From an archaeon (GTDB taxonomy: Archaea > Aenigmatarchaeota > Aenigmatarchaeia > QMZP01 > JAFGSV01): 64,000 nucleotides of DNA. The notes beneath the pieces are model-generated. The model did not search any database, was not told where the DNA came from, and worked only from the letters and a program-made list of their open reading frames with translations. Positions 9,721 through 19,686 of the stretch are shown here, one piece after another. The first letter of the stretch is position 1, and each line of letters starts with the position of its first letter. A program made the position numbers and the translations under genes. The DNA lies in the NCBI GenBank assembly GCA_028279705.1, contig JANQNF010000012.1, forward strand, positions 32,163-96,162, in the 5' to 3' direction.

Positions 9721-11660
9721 GAACACCCTCCACTTGAATTTGGACCGTTAGAAATAAGAAGGAGTCCGCACTTTTCGTAGAGGTTTCTTATATTTTCCAT
9801 GTCAGTGCCCTCATCGAACCCACTCATGCTCGGGGTGTAGATGTAGATGTCCTCGGTCGTGGAGGATGGTACGAATCCTGTCGTGTTCAGCGAACCAAGC
9901 AGCGTGCCACCCGAGTTCCTGAGAATGGTAGTCACAGTGTACTCGTAATCAGGAAGCCTCGTAACGTCGAATGTTTCTTCAGACGTCGCGAAACTGGTCG
10001 TTCCACTCGTGTCGAATATGTCAGGGTCGGTTCTTTCCATGAATACATCAGTCCTCTCACCGTTTACCGAAACGGGTGTGCCGGCAGTGTATGTCCCGCC
10101 GCTCTTGCTCACCGGAACCTTGTAGAGATGGAAGTCGTAATTTCTGCTCCTTGGTATGTTGAAAACATACGTGCTCGACAGCGCCGCGTAATTCAGTGAT
10201 TTGGTGTAATCATTGCCGTCAACGCTGACCCTCAGCGCACCAAAATGTGTCGGCGGGATCTTCCCAGAAACAAGCTGCCCGCTTCCGGTGTTTCCGATCA
10301 GGCACCCATCGAAGTAGACTAGTGCACCAGGTACGGGCGAACCGTCCGAATACGTCACGCGCACGTTAGCATCCTCAGTCGCTCTGGACATGCAGATTTC
10401 ATTGTAAGCTCTCGAATATCCGCTTTGTTCAGCTTCCGGAAGCGTCGGTGGCGAAGTGCATCCCTTTCCTATGTTGTTGCTTTCCACAAACACTTCCGTT
10501 GCGAATGTGAAAGGTCTGCCGACAGATTCGTCCCATACGCTTACTATGACAGGATACTTGACACTGTACGCTGCCGAATATTCAGCTAGTACCATTCCCT
10601 GTAGATACTGTGTGATATCGCCTTGCCTGCGCTTTATCTCAAGCCTTTCTGGTGCCGAGAATTCCTCCCGTCCAAGGCCGTCATCATCGCCGAAATAAAA
10701 CTGCACGACCAGGTCCAGGTACCTGTCGCTTCCTATCACGTCTCCAAGTATCGGCGTGCCTCCGCATGCCTTTATCTCATCAGGCACTCCCTTGTAATCA
10801 AGCACCGCTGGTATGAAGAAGAATTCAAGTGAACTACCCCTCCAGCCCCTGTAAGTGAAATCGTCAATCTGCCCGTCTTCGTTTGTCGGCACCTCGTAGC
10901 CGAGCTTGGTATGTGAAAGGGAATATCTTGCGTGGAGTTCCATGCAGTCCCTTAGTTCGGACCATGTGAACGTGTAATCCTTCTTTGCATTCCCCATGCC
11001 ATATGGTATCCAGCACGGATCCGACTGCTCGCTGGACTGCATGAGCGATTCCATAAGGAAAAGATCAAACATCCTGCACTCTGACTGCATTCTCGCAAGG
11101 TTGCTGGCAAAATCAGTTATCCTCCCAAGGCTCGTGGAGACTTCGACTATGTAAGGCTGTGGAATCTGCAGGCCTTCATAAGTAGTCGGGATGTTTGCAG
11201 ACACAAGCACCTTGTTGTCGTAGAGTTTTGTGCTGACAACCATTCCCTGTGTGGTGAACGTAGCAGCTTTTCCTCCTATACTCTGGGTTTCAGGGAGGTT
11301 CTCCATGATGTATTCTTTCACACCGTTGCTAAACTCTGTAGCAACGTCTGGTGTTTCGTAGTTCTCACACATCTGCCAGTAGGCGACTTCGCCGAATCCT
11401 TTGTTCTCAACGTAACCAAGTTGCCTGGCTGTACCATCAAGATAGCCGCCATTGCCATATATTTCAGAGAGGGTCTCAAGTGAGGCCTGCCTGACGAAAT
11501 CATTAACGTATGCCGCAACGGCCCTCTGTTCCTGTGTCAGTGCCACCTGATCTGTCGACGGTGTCAGTGTGGAATAGCTGTAAATTCCCACCACCGCTGC
11601 TATGACTAGGAGACCGAGGATTAATGCGATTTCAGCTTGGGCTTTTTTCAGAATATACAC
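9708..11660 (-). CDS. Class III signal peptide (pilin-like) protein, ~650 residues (module B, first gene)
   Basis: The N terminus reads KKAQAEIALILGLLVIAA: a basic pair, Ala, Gln at the presumed +1 position, an early Glu and a long hydrophobic helix. That is the layout of archaeal class III (prepilin peptidase) signals. The large C-terminal part is predicted extracellular, with a carboxypeptidase-regulatory-like stretch (VTYSDGSPVPGALVYFDGC). It is a clear paralogue of the gene at 17750-19672, which begins MSRKKAQAEIALILG. The only normal in-frame start near the signal is GTG 11660, but that GTG is part of an AGGGTG Shine-Dalgarno-like site, so the true start is unclear. A TATA-like TTTATATA at about 11696-11705 could give an internal promoter. 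It is probably a membrane-anchored or filament-forming surface subunit. Confidence 0.8.
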   Translation of the reverse strand: MYILKKAQAEIALILGLLVIAAVVGIYSYSTLTPSTDQVALTQEQRAVAAYVNDFVRQASLETLSEIYGNGGYLDGTARQLGYVENKGFGEVAYWQMCENYETPDVATEFSNGVKEYIMENLPETQSIGGKAATFTTQGMVVSTKLYDNKVLVSANIPTTYEGLQIPQPYIVEVSTSLGRITDFASNLARMQSECRMFDLFLMESLMQSSEQSDPCWIPYGMGNAKKDYTFTWSELRDCMELHARYSLSHTKLGYEVPTNEDGQIDDFTYRGWRGSSLEFFFIPAVLDYKGVPDEIKACGGTPILGDVIGSDRYLDLVVQFYFGDDDGLGREEFSAPERLEIKRRQGDITQYLQGMVLAEYSAAYSVKYPVIVSVWDESVGRPFTFATEVFVESNNIGKGCTSPPTLPEAEQSGYSRAYNEICMSRATEDANVRVTYSDGSPVPGALVYFDGCLIGNTGSGQLVSGKIPPTHFGALRVSVDGNDYTKSLNYAALSSTYVFNIPRSRNYDFHLYKVPVSKSGGTYTAGTPVSVNGERTDVFMERTDPDIFDTSGTTSFATSEETFDVTRLPDYEYTVTTILRNSGGTLLGSLNTTGFVPSSTTEDIYIYTPSMSGFDEGTDMENIRNLYEKCGLLLISNGPNSSGGCSWPG

Positions 11661-11714
11661 CCTACACGTTGATAATATTATAATTTACATAGTTGATATA
11701 TAAATTGAGCATTA

Positions 11715-13061
11715 CTAGGCATACTGGGCATCAAGCGGCTGGTATTGTTGGTTGTCCATTTCGCTAGAAACCCTTGTTTTCTTGTATACGATGAACACGC
11801 CCACGCCGCTTATTATTCCGGCTACTGCAAGTAGTATGATCAAGTTCATGTCAGGAGCGGCGTTTGCAGGAGATGCATCTATGACGTCGTCTCTTAATAT
11901 GCGCCCGTTGATGTCTTCCCAGTCGTCAATGTCAGCGCCGGATTCGTATATATCAGTATAAACATCGGCGTCGTTTCTGACATTGGGATCGTTCTCTGCT
12001 GCCCTGTTGATGTCGGACAACGCCTCGTCGACTGTCAGTGTGGCACCCACTGCGTGCTTCTTCCCATCCTCGTTTTCTGCGGAGATCTTTATGACGTGGA
12101 GCTTGTGATCCTTGTTCTTTGGTACAGCGACTATCGGTATGGTATTTTTCGAGCCGCCAGCTATTACCATTTCCCTGTCAGTGAAATCTGTTTCTATCTC
12201 ATTGTCGGTTTCGATGCCTATTTTGAACGTCCCAGTTTTCTCGAAGTTGTCTATTGTAAGGAAGAATGTCGCAGGCCTTATGCCTATGACGTTCTTGCTT
12301 TCTGGTGATACGTGGACACTGAAACCCTCCTGTGCGTCTGTGACGTGCAGTATCCCAAGTGCAGTCCGAGTGCATGAAGGACTGTCGCAACCATCCACTT
12401 TTCCGGTTATGGTGAAGTTGTAAAGGCCAAGTGAAGACGGGGCATCCATTTCTATGGATATCCTTTCCTGCCCGGGCAGTTCCACAGAAGTCTTTCCTAT
12501 TACCATCTTCGGCCCGCTCTCCTTGTCAAGGGACACTGAAATGTCCATGTCTGATGATACCAGAAGTTCCGTTTCGATCTTTTCACCCGGGTTAGCATAG
12601 ATGTTATTTTCAAGCAGATACATCGAGAATATGTCAGTGTGGGTGCTCGTAGACTCGCATGGATTGTATCCGGTGATATCCATGTCCATGTCTTCAAACT
12701 CGCTGACACATATGCCGTAGTTGAAGGTGATGTTGCTCTGCGGGGCGTCTATATTGAATGTGAGCACCGCGTTATCGCCCTTTCTTCTCCCGTCAGTGTT
12801 AAAGCACACGGGTATTATGACAGGGTTGGCAGGGCCTGATGTGAAGCTTACTCTGTGCATGTCCACCCACGGGTTTTCAGGGTATCCTGGATCGTATACG
12901 TTGAGCGTGTATTCCCCCTTTCCGAAACCGCCGAATGTGACACTGTCACAATACTTGCTGTCAGGCGTAAGAGAAACGTATACATTCTGTTCGGCAGAAG
13001 TCCCCGGAATCGCAATCGCTGTAATTACAATCATTGCCAGTAGTATGCAAACTTTCCTCAT
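11715..13061 (-). CDS. Secreted Ig-like protein with C-terminal membrane anchor (module A, third gene)
   Basis: 448 residues. A Sec signal peptide (ILLAMIVITAIAIPGTSA) comes first, then an extracellular beta-rich region with at least three Ig/NEW3-like stretches and paired Cys. Near residue 405 there is one transmembrane helix (LIILLAVAGIISGVGVFIV), followed by a short cytoplasmic tail rich in Gln and Tyr. It starts 3 nt after the stop of 13065-17762 and is the complete version of the protein cut at the window's left edge. The type I topology is seen in the sequence. The partner is inferred to be the adjacent giant Cys-rich protein, because the pair is duplicated together. No enzymatic motif is visible. 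Confidence 0.85.
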   Translation of the reverse strand: MRKVCILLAMIVITAIAIPGTSAEQNVYVSLTPDSKYCDSVTFGGFGKGEYTLNVYDPGYPENPWVDMHRVSFTSGPANPVIIPVCFNTDGRRKGDNAVLTFNIDAPQSNITFNYGICVSEFEDMDMDITGYNPCESTSTHTDIFSMYLLENNIYANPGEKIETELLVSSDMDISVSLDKESGPKMVIGKTSVELPGQERISIEMDAPSSLGLYNFTITGKVDGCDSPSCTRTALGILHVTDAQEGFSVHVSPESKNVIGIRPATFFLTIDNFEKTGTFKIGIETDNEIETDFTDREMVIAGGSKNTIPIVAVPKNKDHKLHVIKISAENEDGKKHAVGATLTVDEALSDINRAAENDPNVRNDADVYTDIYESGADIDDWEDINGRILRDDVIDASPANAAPDMNLIILLAVAGIISGVGVFIVYKKTRVSSEMDNQQYQPLDAQYA

Positions 13062-13064
13062 GTT

Positions 13065-16000
13065 TCAACCCCCCTTGAAAGACCCCGGATCCAGCAGGCG
13101 GTCTGACGTATCATCCCCTGCATCGGCTCCGGCGAGCTTTTCATCCCTGTCGTAGCCCCATTTTAGTGTGGCAAGGAAGCCAAGTATTGCACCTCCCGAC
13201 GCGGCCATGAGTATTACCCAGGTCAAATTTGTGGCTTTGCATGCAAGTGCGCGTAGGCTTGGTGTCAGGCAGAATGCCTGCCCCGTGGGTTGTGCGAGTA
13301 TGATACCCCCGACTAACAGACCTGCCGTGTATCCGCCCGCGGTTGTAAGGATTATGCTGTTGAATATGGACTCGTCAAAGCCGGAAGATTTCAAGAGACG
13401 GGTGAGACCCCAGGATGCTACCATCAATACCCCGGAAGCTATGAACACGTTTTTCATGGAATCGACATTCTGTACGTATTTGGCTACAGCTCCAGTTCCT
13501 GGTGCATATCCAGGACATACTTTGCATGTGCCCATGAAAAGTGCAAGTATGCCCAGGTTGAACTGCAATACTCTGAGTATCAACCTTAGGTGGCGTATGG
13601 TATCCTCAAGACTCACCAGGTCTGAACTATCTGTAGTTTCAATTTCCATCTTTATGGTTTTGTTAAGATTCAATGCTTTGTCGCCGTTTGGTGTCGATAT
13701 AGTAGCGTCAATTGATATGTCTATGTTCAGTTCTTCAGGGAAACTATTGACAGATTTCTCTGCGAGGACGGGCATGAGGAATGATACTTTCCAGTCCTTC
13801 AAGGACCCGATTTCACTCTGGCTGTTCACGACATCCTCGTACTCAAGAAGCTTGTAGATACCTGACAAACTTTCCGTGTCAATACCGTGAAGATCGATGT
13901 TACTATCACCTAAAGCTAATGCATAGTCCATCTCAACCGGCTCTGTGAATGCGCATTCGTACCCGACTTCTTCGATGTCATCCCATGAAGGCAGGAATTC
14001 ATCGTAATTGAAATTCCTGGAAACTAGCAGCGTGCACGTTTCTGAGAGATCTTCCCCGTCGTTAAGCACGAGTTCTATGTCATCCGCCGTGATGCACCCG
14101 TCACTTAACGTGCACAATTTGCCGTCAGGGCATGCGCAGTCCTCGCAACACGTACCGGGACGCTCATTGAGGTCCTCCTCGCATTTATCATTTCCGCATG
14201 ACAGGAATATGTCCTTTCCGGTCATTGTCATATCATAAGGATCCACATCCAATGACTTCTGCTCGTGCGTCACCGGTTTAGTATATTCCATGTCGACTTT
14301 CAGTTCGACTTCCCTTGTGCATGATACAAGTCCTTCCTCTAGTCCCCCGGTTTGCGTGCAACCATCAGGAAGGGTAGTGTCGTAAAGATGCTGTGTTTCA
14401 CCCGCAACCTTGCATATGGGAAGATCTCTTACCGAAAGCTCGCACAGGTAATCATTTTCCGTGTGTACATGCGCATTGTCGCAGTGCCTGGTTATGTCAG
14501 TGCTATCATATCCTGGTATTGACATGTTCCATTCAACGTTGTTACTCCATGCCGGCTGATCTGTTACATTCACCTCGATTTTTATTGTATCATATTTTGA
14601 ACAGTTCACCTCTCTTGGATAATTGGTCACAACGAGCCCGACGTCGCTTTCGGGCTTGCACTCATTTTCAAACGTGCACACGTTCTGCTCATCCGGGCAG
14701 CCGCATCCAATGCAGCACTGCTCGGGCAGCTCGCCGTCTTCGGGATTGCATATGTTGTCATTGCTGCAGCTGCGCTCCCTTGGTACGGTGACGGTGAAGT
14801 CGACACTCTCGTTGAACTGTATGTCTTTGTATGCACTGCCGTTGTGGTATGAGAACACTGTGTCAAAGCCAAGGCTGTAATCGAATGGCGGTGACTGGCC
14901 ATATACTCCCCAGCAGTATTCGAATTCACTAAAGGACCTTTCACATTCCAGTATGTAATCGCTTGCATGCACTGTACCAAGTCCTGTCGTACATTCATAA
15001 TGTATGTATTTGTCGTCGAGTATGGTGTCCCCAAACAGGACGCTTCCAATGGGCTTTGGGTCTACCTCTACGAAGAATCTGATAACCTTCCCGCTCGAAA
15101 TCGAGCAGTCCAGATCCTCCGGGCTTGCCCATACTGTGAGGCCAATGTCACTTTGGGAAACGCAGCCGCTGTAAACCGAACACAATGACCCATCGGCACA
15201 TCCGCAGTCCTGGCAGCAGTTTTCAGAAGTCTCGCCGTCATCGCAGGTGTAGTGACCGTCGTTACATTTTGGAAGTCCCTGTGTGTATGATATGCTGAAT
15301 TCATCTGATATCATCTTTCCAGTGTACTCATCGTGATATGCTGAAAGCCCGCCACCGGTAATCCATGCAATGAACTTGAAATCTCCAGGTGACGTGTATG
15401 GGCACGCCGGGAACAGTGATATGGGTATCTCGCAGAATACGTTTCCGGTCAGTACGTTGCCTGTCGTGGTTTCCGGAGTGCATATGAACCTTGAGAGGTT
15501 GTACTGCGTGTATGTTTTGCCGTCATATTCGAGTGCATAATTGACCAGAGCAAACGGATCGCCGTCTGTATGCGGCAGGTTGTCTACAGAAGCCGTGAAT
15601 GTCACCTTGTTGAGAACAGCGTCTTCACGATTGCAGACGAGCTGGTCTGATGCCGGTATCGAACTTTCGTCAACGACGATTGTTAAGTCATCTTCGGATG
15701 TGCAGCTGTTTTCGAGGCAGACCGAACCAAAGGGGCACCCGCAGTCGTGACAGCACATTTCAAAGTTCTCTCCTATGGAAGTGTCACACTTGTCATCGTT
15801 CATGTTGCATACCCTGTCCCTGTTCCTGTCTACAGTGACGTTTACGGCATTTTCCAGTGAAATGTCCACGATTGCATTGCTGCTGTAGTCGCTGCTGTCA
15901 TTGTAATAGATTGCATCAACGCTTACCGTCATTTCCTGCATCCCGACGGGTTCGAAGCAGCCCTGGAATATGTCATCTCCGCTCAGGGGTATGTGGCACT

Positions 16001-17762
16001 CGTATGCACCGCCGTTTTCAACGCAGTTCTTCATGGACTTGCTTATTCCCGAGAATGAATAGCTTGCTGATTCGAAGCGTTCGAAGAACTCGGGTTTATT
16101 TACAATGCTCATCACGACTTTCATGTCTTCTATCACGTCACCTTCCTGCATGCAGTTTATTCCCTCGTTTGGAAGGACTATGACGTTGAGAGACATTTCA
16201 TCACGGTCCCTGCACGAGTAATCGTGTGCGCAGTATCCGGTACTGCAACCTGTGTCTATGCAGCAGTCGGCTTCAGTTTCGACAGATTCGGCATTGTTGT
16301 TTCCGCATACGTGGCACACGTTGTTTGTACATACCTGACCAAGTCCCGTGTAAGGGTCATTTGGGCAATTATTGCAGTCAGTGCAGCAGTTAGAATAGTC
16401 TTCATCCGGCTCACAGTTACCATTGCCGCATGTCGGTATCATGCATATCCCAGAGTCCAGTACACTTGTGTCGCAGTATTCGCCTGCGGGACAGTTGTCG
16501 CAATCCGTGCAGCATGTCTGGGAACCCTCGCCGGGTTCACATGTACCGTCGCCGCATGACGGCTCCTGGCATTTGAATGTGTTCTGGTTGCAGTATGAAT
16601 CGCTTCCAAACATTATTTCACACCCGCTGTCGCCGCCGCAGTCTGTGCAGCAGTTGCCGGCATTTTCCGGTGGCGCGTCACATCTGCCGTTCCCGCAGTC
16701 TGGTGGTACGCAGGTGCCATGCTGGACGTTGGTCATGTCGCAGGAGAAACCGTCGGGACATCCTGCATCCACGCAGCAGCTGGCGCTGTTCTCAACCGGG
16801 TGCCATATCTTATCACCGCACACATGACAGAATCCGTATGGGTAGTCTGCCCCGATATCACACGACTCGCCTTCCAGAGTACATCCGCAGTCGATGCAGC
16901 ATGAAGACGAGTCTTCACCGAGGTCGGCATCGCAGAAAGCGTCTCCGCAGGAAGTTGCGGGTTCCGAATAGAACGTCAGCGGGGACGACAGTACGTCCTT
17001 TCCGAAGACGAAATTGTAAGTATAGTCAGAAGGCTGCACTATTGCATCAGAACTTTTCGTTACGAATCTGTGGAATATGATGTCGTTTCTGTTACTGCCT
17101 ATCCTGTCGGTTTTCGTAACCGTCTCACCGTCAACTGTCCCTATTATGGCATGCGACATCCAGTCCGACGGTATCATGAAATTTTTCCTGATGTAATTCT
17201 CTACCCAAGTAACGTCAACGTTTTCCTTAAGGTGAAGGTCAATGGTATCTATGTCGTACGTGTAATGTTCAAAGAATTTCACGTCCTTTCTTTCTACCTG
17301 GTCCCAGAAACCTATCCATATACCCCTTCCTTCGTACTCGAGTTGTACCAGTGTCATGAAGTTTGCAACCTTGCCGACTGCAAGGTCGCCGCTCCATTTG
17401 AACGTCTTTCTCTCACCTGAAAGGTAGTTCACCGTTTCTATTGGCATTTCTTCAGAACATGAGCCTGGATATGCGCTTCTGCATGTGTAGAGGTATATAC
17501 GCTTTACCATGTATGCGGGATCCTTTCCCACGACATCGACGTCAACCCATATGTCGTCATATCTATTCTCTGCTGGAGATACCGAGAAAGCTCTCTCCAC
17601 TTTGTCTGCCGGATCAAACGAGAATTCCCCCGGCGTTTCCGAACCTGGAAGAAACGTTCTCACGTTGATGGCCGAAATGACAGGTATCGTCAATATGAGG
17701 TATGCACATACCACGGCCGCGACCTGCACCGATAGCCAAAACTTGTTGTCTAATTTGAACAT
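13065..17762 (-). CDS. Large Cys-rich multipass surface protein (module A, second gene)
   Basis: 1,565 residues. After a signal segment (VQVAAVVCAYLILTIPVI) and a ~240-residue N-terminal domain come ten Cys-rich modules between about residues 270 and 1205, such as CGDGTCEPGEGSQTCCTDC. Beta-rich domains lie between the later modules. The last ~175 residues hold about four transmembrane helices (e.g. IASGVLMVASWGL, GYTAGLLVGGIILA, VILMAASGGAILGFL) and a short acidic tail. The order and spacing of the ten modules match the 2,911-residue paralogue, but this copy stops after the membrane region. It overlaps the preceding pilin-like gene by 13 nt. The module resembles small disulfide or metal-binding knots, but I cannot name the family. 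It probably assembles with its two module neighbours at the cell surface. Confidence 0.85.
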   Translation of the reverse strand: MFKLDNKFWLSVQVAAVVCAYLILTIPVISAINVRTFLPGSETPGEFSFDPADKVERAFSVSPAENRYDDIWVDVDVVGKDPAYMVKRIYLYTCRSAYPGSCSEEMPIETVNYLSGERKTFKWSGDLAVGKVANFMTLVQLEYEGRGIWIGFWDQVERKDVKFFEHYTYDIDTIDLHLKENVDVTWVENYIRKNFMIPSDWMSHAIIGTVDGETVTKTDRIGSNRNDIIFHRFVTKSSDAIVQPSDYTYNFVFGKDVLSSPLTFYSEPATSCGDAFCDADLGEDSSSCCIDCGCTLEGESCDIGADYPYGFCHVCGDKIWHPVENSASCCVDAGCPDGFSCDMTNVQHGTCVPPDCGNGRCDAPPENAGNCCTDCGGDSGCEIMFGSDSYCNQNTFKCQEPSCGDGTCEPGEGSQTCCTDCDNCPAGEYCDTSVLDSGICMIPTCGNGNCEPDEDYSNCCTDCNNCPNDPYTGLGQVCTNNVCHVCGNNNAESVETEADCCIDTGCSTGYCAHDYSCRDRDEMSLNVIVLPNEGINCMQEGDVIEDMKVVMSIVNKPEFFERFESASYSFSGISKSMKNCVENGGAYECHIPLSGDDIFQGCFEPVGMQEMTVSVDAIYYNDSSDYSSNAIVDISLENAVNVTVDRNRDRVCNMNDDKCDTSIGENFEMCCHDCGCPFGSVCLENSCTSEDDLTIVVDESSIPASDQLVCNREDAVLNKVTFTASVDNLPHTDGDPFALVNYALEYDGKTYTQYNLSRFICTPETTTGNVLTGNVFCEIPISLFPACPYTSPGDFKFIAWITGGGLSAYHDEYTGKMISDEFSISYTQGLPKCNDGHYTCDDGETSENCCQDCGCADGSLCSVYSGCVSQSDIGLTVWASPEDLDCSISSGKVIRFFVEVDPKPIGSVLFGDTILDDKYIHYECTTGLGTVHASDYILECERSFSEFEYCWGVYGQSPPFDYSLGFDTVFSYHNGSAYKDIQFNESVDFTVTVPRERSCSNDNICNPEDGELPEQCCIGCGCPDEQNVCTFENECKPESDVGLVVTNYPREVNCSKYDTIKIEVNVTDQPAWSNNVEWNMSIPGYDSTDITRHCDNAHVHTENDYLCELSVRDLPICKVAGETQHLYDTTLPDGCTQTGGLEEGLVSCTREVELKVDMEYTKPVTHEQKSLDVDPYDMTMTGKDIFLSCGNDKCEEDLNERPGTCCEDCACPDGKLCTLSDGCITADDIELVLNDGEDLSETCTLLVSRNFNYDEFLPSWDDIEEVGYECAFTEPVEMDYALALGDSNIDLHGIDTESLSGIYKLLEYEDVVNSQSEIGSLKDWKVSFLMPVLAEKSVNSFPEELNIDISIDATISTPNGDKALNLNKTIKMEIETTDSSDLVSLEDTIRHLRLILRVLQFNLGILALFMGTCKVCPGYAPGTGAVAKYVQNVDSMKNVFIASGVLMVASWGLTRLLKSSGFDESIFNSIILTTAGGYTAGLLVGGIILAQPTGQAFCLTPSLRALACKATNLTWVILMAASGGAILGFLATLKWGYDRDEKLAGADAGDDTSDRLLDPGSFKGG

Positions 17763-19672
17763 GATATTATGCTCGAACCTCCCGTTATGTCTGCCGGCTT
17801 CTTATGGCTGATGACGCTGAAACCACAGTTTTTCATGCGTCCAACAGGGTCACTCACAGTCACCCCATCTACAATAATTGGTGCATAAATGTAAATATCA
17901 CCAGCGTCAGCGTCGAGTTCGAAACTCGCGTCCGTGTACGAACTTCCTTCCCCAAGGCTTACGACGACTTCGTAGTTGAGTTTGGATGCAAGAACCGCTG
18001 TTGCGTGGTTCGTCATTTCTTCTATTTCATCTATGGGTGTGTTTTCATCTACGTTTTCCCAGTCGACGTTGTCGGTCTTCCTGTTCTTGAATGTCGGATA
18101 AGCGTAATCTTCCATGAATTCATTGTTGCCGTAATCTGCCGTCATGGAAGCGTCGATCTTTTTCACTGCACTGAGCGAGTCCTTGAATTCAATGGTCGAA
18201 TCGTGCATGTATGCTACGTAGAAGTGCATGTCATATGCCCGGTTGATTGGCATTTTCACAACCTTGCCATCGGCGCTGGCAAGTTCCTGTACAGTGGCAG
18301 GGACGCTGTATATGGTATCGCCTGATATGATCTTGAGCTCTTTTGTGCCATCTAGATGGGGTATCGGTATCTCAAGCTTCCCGTCGACACCTGTTGGGTA
18401 CTGGAAGTTGCAGGGACCGAATGAAACGTAGGCCCCGCTAAGTGGTTGGCCGTCTGTGTCCTGCACGGTGAGTTTCATCGTTCCTTGCGTGTTCTCACAC
18501 ATGACTGTAGTGGGGTCGGGGACTATATCAGACATGCAACCCTCATTTGATGGGTAGCTGTCCCTTATGTTTACAAATGTTACGAAGTTGAAGGTCTTCT
18601 GCAGTATTTCATCTGGCACTGAAATGACGACAGGGAACGATACGTCGTATTTGACCTCATAATTCACAAAACTTATGACACCGGGTATTCCTATCAGCGT
18701 GAATACCGCAGGGTCGGGGTCTGTCATGAAGTAAAAGTCTGGCTGGTTCCTGCTGAGCGTGCGCGAATTTCCGGTACCACCGTAATAGAATTCGACCTCA
18801 AGATCAGCGTATTGTCCCCAGGAGCCGTCAGATTTCTTTATCTGGAATATGTAGGAATTCGACATGAGTTCGGCAGGTATGAAACCTTCCGGGCCGATCC
18901 ACGGCTTTTGCCATTCAAGCGTTCTTGTGAGCGTGTAGATTATGTGCTCTTCCATACATCCCTTGAGCCCTGTCCAGCTCTTGCTTATCGTCGACCACGA
19001 CAAACCCACGGTCGGAAGCCAGCAGGTTCCATCCTCCTCTTCCATGGGATTTGACAAGTTCATTTGTTCAAGGAGGTTCTGGTCAAGGACCCTGTAAGTC
19101 TTCTGGAATTCTGAGAAATCCTTTGCGAAATTGTGAATCCTTCCCAGTTTGCTTTCGACATCCACGACTATCGGAAGAGGTATCGAGCTTCCATCCACTG
19201 TCGCTGGAATGTTTACAGAAAGTGTTATCTTGTTGTCATAGACCCTTGCTGTCGTCTGTATTTCCTGGAGCCTGAATTCGATCTGCCTTCCGGCAACGCT
19301 TGTCCTTTCCGGGAGATTGTTTTTCATGTAGTCAGTGACGCCCTTGGAAACCTCCTGCTCGATATCTGGTATCTCCGTTTCGTCGCATATCTGCCAGTAC
19401 GCTATATCATTGTTCATGAAATCTAGCTTGTTTCCTGCCACGGAGCTGTCATAATAGCCGCCTTGCGTATAGATTTTGGACAGTGTCTTCATTGATGCGG
19501 TGAATATAGCATCCCTTATGTACGAGTCCACGCTTTTCTGCTCTTCGGATATCGTGACCGGTGTCGTTGAAGGCGCGGTCAGTGAGGAATATGAATACAC
19601 ACCGACTATGGCGGCGACTGCGAGGAGTCCCAGAATGAGCGCTATCTCGGCCTGAGCCTTTTTCCTTGACAT
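17750..19672 (-). CDS. Class III signal peptide (pilin-like) protein, 640 residues (module A, first gene)
   Basis: It begins MSRKKAQAEIALILGLLAVA, a class III (prepilin-type) signal: basic residues, Ala before Gln, then Glu and a hydrophobic helix. The ~600-residue remainder has no further membrane segment and includes a carboxypeptidase-regulatory-like stretch (VQDTDGQPLSGAYVSFGPC) matched in the module B copy. Conserved features shared with 9708-11660 include AYWQICDE/AYWQMCEN in the first 90 residues, GRIHNFA/GRITDFA, and a final conserved Cys-containing end. It sits 14 nt downstream of the small pilin-like gene 19687-20139 and overlaps the giant gene after it. Processing by an archaeal prepilin peptidase is inferred; no such peptidase is in this window. 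Confidence 0.85.
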   Translation of the reverse strand: MSRKKAQAEIALILGLLAVAAIVGVYSYSSLTAPSTTPVTISEEQKSVDSYIRDAIFTASMKTLSKIYTQGGYYDSSVAGNKLDFMNNDIAYWQICDETEIPDIEQEVSKGVTDYMKNNLPERTSVAGRQIEFRLQEIQTTARVYDNKITLSVNIPATVDGSSIPLPIVVDVESKLGRIHNFAKDFSEFQKTYRVLDQNLLEQMNLSNPMEEEDGTCWLPTVGLSWSTISKSWTGLKGCMEEHIIYTLTRTLEWQKPWIGPEGFIPAELMSNSYIFQIKKSDGSWGQYADLEVEFYYGGTGNSRTLSRNQPDFYFMTDPDPAVFTLIGIPGVISFVNYEVKYDVSFPVVISVPDEILQKTFNFVTFVNIRDSYPSNEGCMSDIVPDPTTVMCENTQGTMKLTVQDTDGQPLSGAYVSFGPCNFQYPTGVDGKLEIPIPHLDGTKELKIISGDTIYSVPATVQELASADGKVVKMPINRAYDMHFYVAYMHDSTIEFKDSLSAVKKIDASMTADYGNNEFMEDYAYPTFKNRKTDNVDWENVDENTPIDEIEEMTNHATAVLASKLNYEVVVSLGEGSSYTDASFELDADAGDIYIYAPIIVDGVTVSDPVGRMKNCGFSVISHKKPADITGGSSIISCSN

Positions 19673-19686
19673 ATCCTGTTAATACA

